NCBI RefSeq assembly: GCF_000993785.3
Contig: NZ_CP009922.3
Location: 3,782,001 to 3,846,000, forward strand
Reading direction: 5' to 3'
DNA from: Streptomyces xiamenensis
Lineage (GTDB): Bacteria; Actinomycetota; Actinomycetes; Streptomycetales; Streptomycetaceae
Length of the DNA: 64,000 bases
Numbering within the stretch: the first letter of the stretch is position 1; each line of letters begins with the position of its first letter. Positions 63,848-64,000 of the stretch are shown here, piece after piece. Both the position numbers and the translations under genes were made by a program. The notes beneath the pieces are model-generated. The model saw only the letters and a program-made list of their open reading frames with translations, was not told the origin of the DNA and did not search any database.

Positions 63848-64000
63848 GTGACCACGAGCGCGGTGCGCACAACGGAACACACGGTGGACGTCGCGGCCCC
63901 CGCACAGCAGGTGTACGCGCTGCTCGCGGACGTGGACCAGTGGCCCGAGATCTTCCCCCCGACCGTGCACGCCGAGTGCGTCGAGCGGAACGGGAACACG
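63848..64000 (+). CDS. Aromatase/cyclase (SRPBCC family), 3' truncated by the window
   Basis: The first 51 residues from GTG 63848 (TTSAVRTTEHTVDVAAPAQQ, then VYALLADVDQWPEIFPPTVHAE) match the N-terminal half of the ActVII/JadD-type didomain aromatase/cyclases. These aromatise the first ring of a C9-reduced polyketide. It continues beyond the window. It confirms that the cluster extends to the right. Confidence 0.88.
   Translation, partial: MTTSAVRTTEHTVDVAAPAQQVYALLADVDQWPEIFPPTVHAECVERNGNT

Overview
The window is high-GC actinobacterial DNA. GTG and TTG starts are common, G/C dominates third codon positions, and mycothiol conjugate amidase, GreA and DUF4307 genes are present. I read it as a Streptomyces chromosome in which core metabolism (about 1-11 kb) gives way to a large aromatic polyketide (type II PKS) gene cluster that runs off the right edge.

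Layout. 1-11.2 kb: the end of a cystathionine gamma-synthase gene, a MarR regulator, threonine dehydratase, a DrrAB-type ABC exporter (the ATPase frame has lost its expected stop), a large STAND/TPR protein, mca, a DUF4307 gene and greA. 11.2-13 kb: an ABC-2 exporter. 13-26 kb: the polyketide block. It has an LnmK-like acyltransferase/decarboxylase, two ACPs, a discrete AT, CLF and KS, behind an operon head of PuuD-like, carboxymuconolactone-decarboxylase-like and sulfotransferase-like genes. It also has a VOC protein, a HemY-like flavoprotein, a flavin hydroxylase and a C9-type ketoreductase. 26-34 kb: a tightly overlapping deoxyaminosugar operon (RmlA, sugar O-MT, 4-ketoreductase, N-MT, DnrJ-type aminotransferase, epimerase, 2,3-dehydratase, 3-ketoreductase). 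34-39.5 kb: a glycosyltransferase, a DrrC/UvrA-like protein and three VOC genes. 39.8-43 kb: an alpha/beta hydrolase, a DUF6059-like protein, a JadI/TcmI-type cyclase and an ABC exporter. 43-48 kb: NmrA-like and SDR reductases and two tandem PgaE-like hydroxylases. 48-57 kb: a regulatory zone with a StrR/ParB-like activator, an AraC protein, two SARPs and a two-component pair, interleaved with a DesI-like 4-aminotransferase and RmlB. 57-64 kb: a secreted peptidase-like hydrolase, a second glycosyltransferase, two O-methyltransferases, a third flavin hydroxylase and the start of an aromatase/cyclase.

How the parts may work together (inference). LnmK-like, ACP and AT proteins suggest a propionyl-type starter. 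KS/CLF/ACP, KR, the TcmI-family cyclase and PgaE-like oxygenases point to an angucycline-type skeleton. Two glycosyltransferases would add 2,6-dideoxy sugars, at least one of them dimethylaminated. The UvrA-like protein, the VOC proteins and three exporters look like self-protection against a DNA-active product. Propionyl priming plus dimethylamino and O-methyl dideoxy sugars recalls lomaiviticin, but I saw no diazo or hydrazine genes in the window.

Regulation. Five promoters (upstream of the LnmK-like, HemY-like, KR, alpha/beta hydrolase and RmlB genes) share one layout: heptamers 11 bp apart and a -10-like hexamer exactly 26 bp from the start of the second heptamer. This fits SARP control. 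Separately, GTTCGAC-type inverted repeats matching the StrR operator lie upstream of both glycosyltransferases and the PgaE-like pair. I saw no tRNA, rRNA, CRISPR array or insertion sequence.
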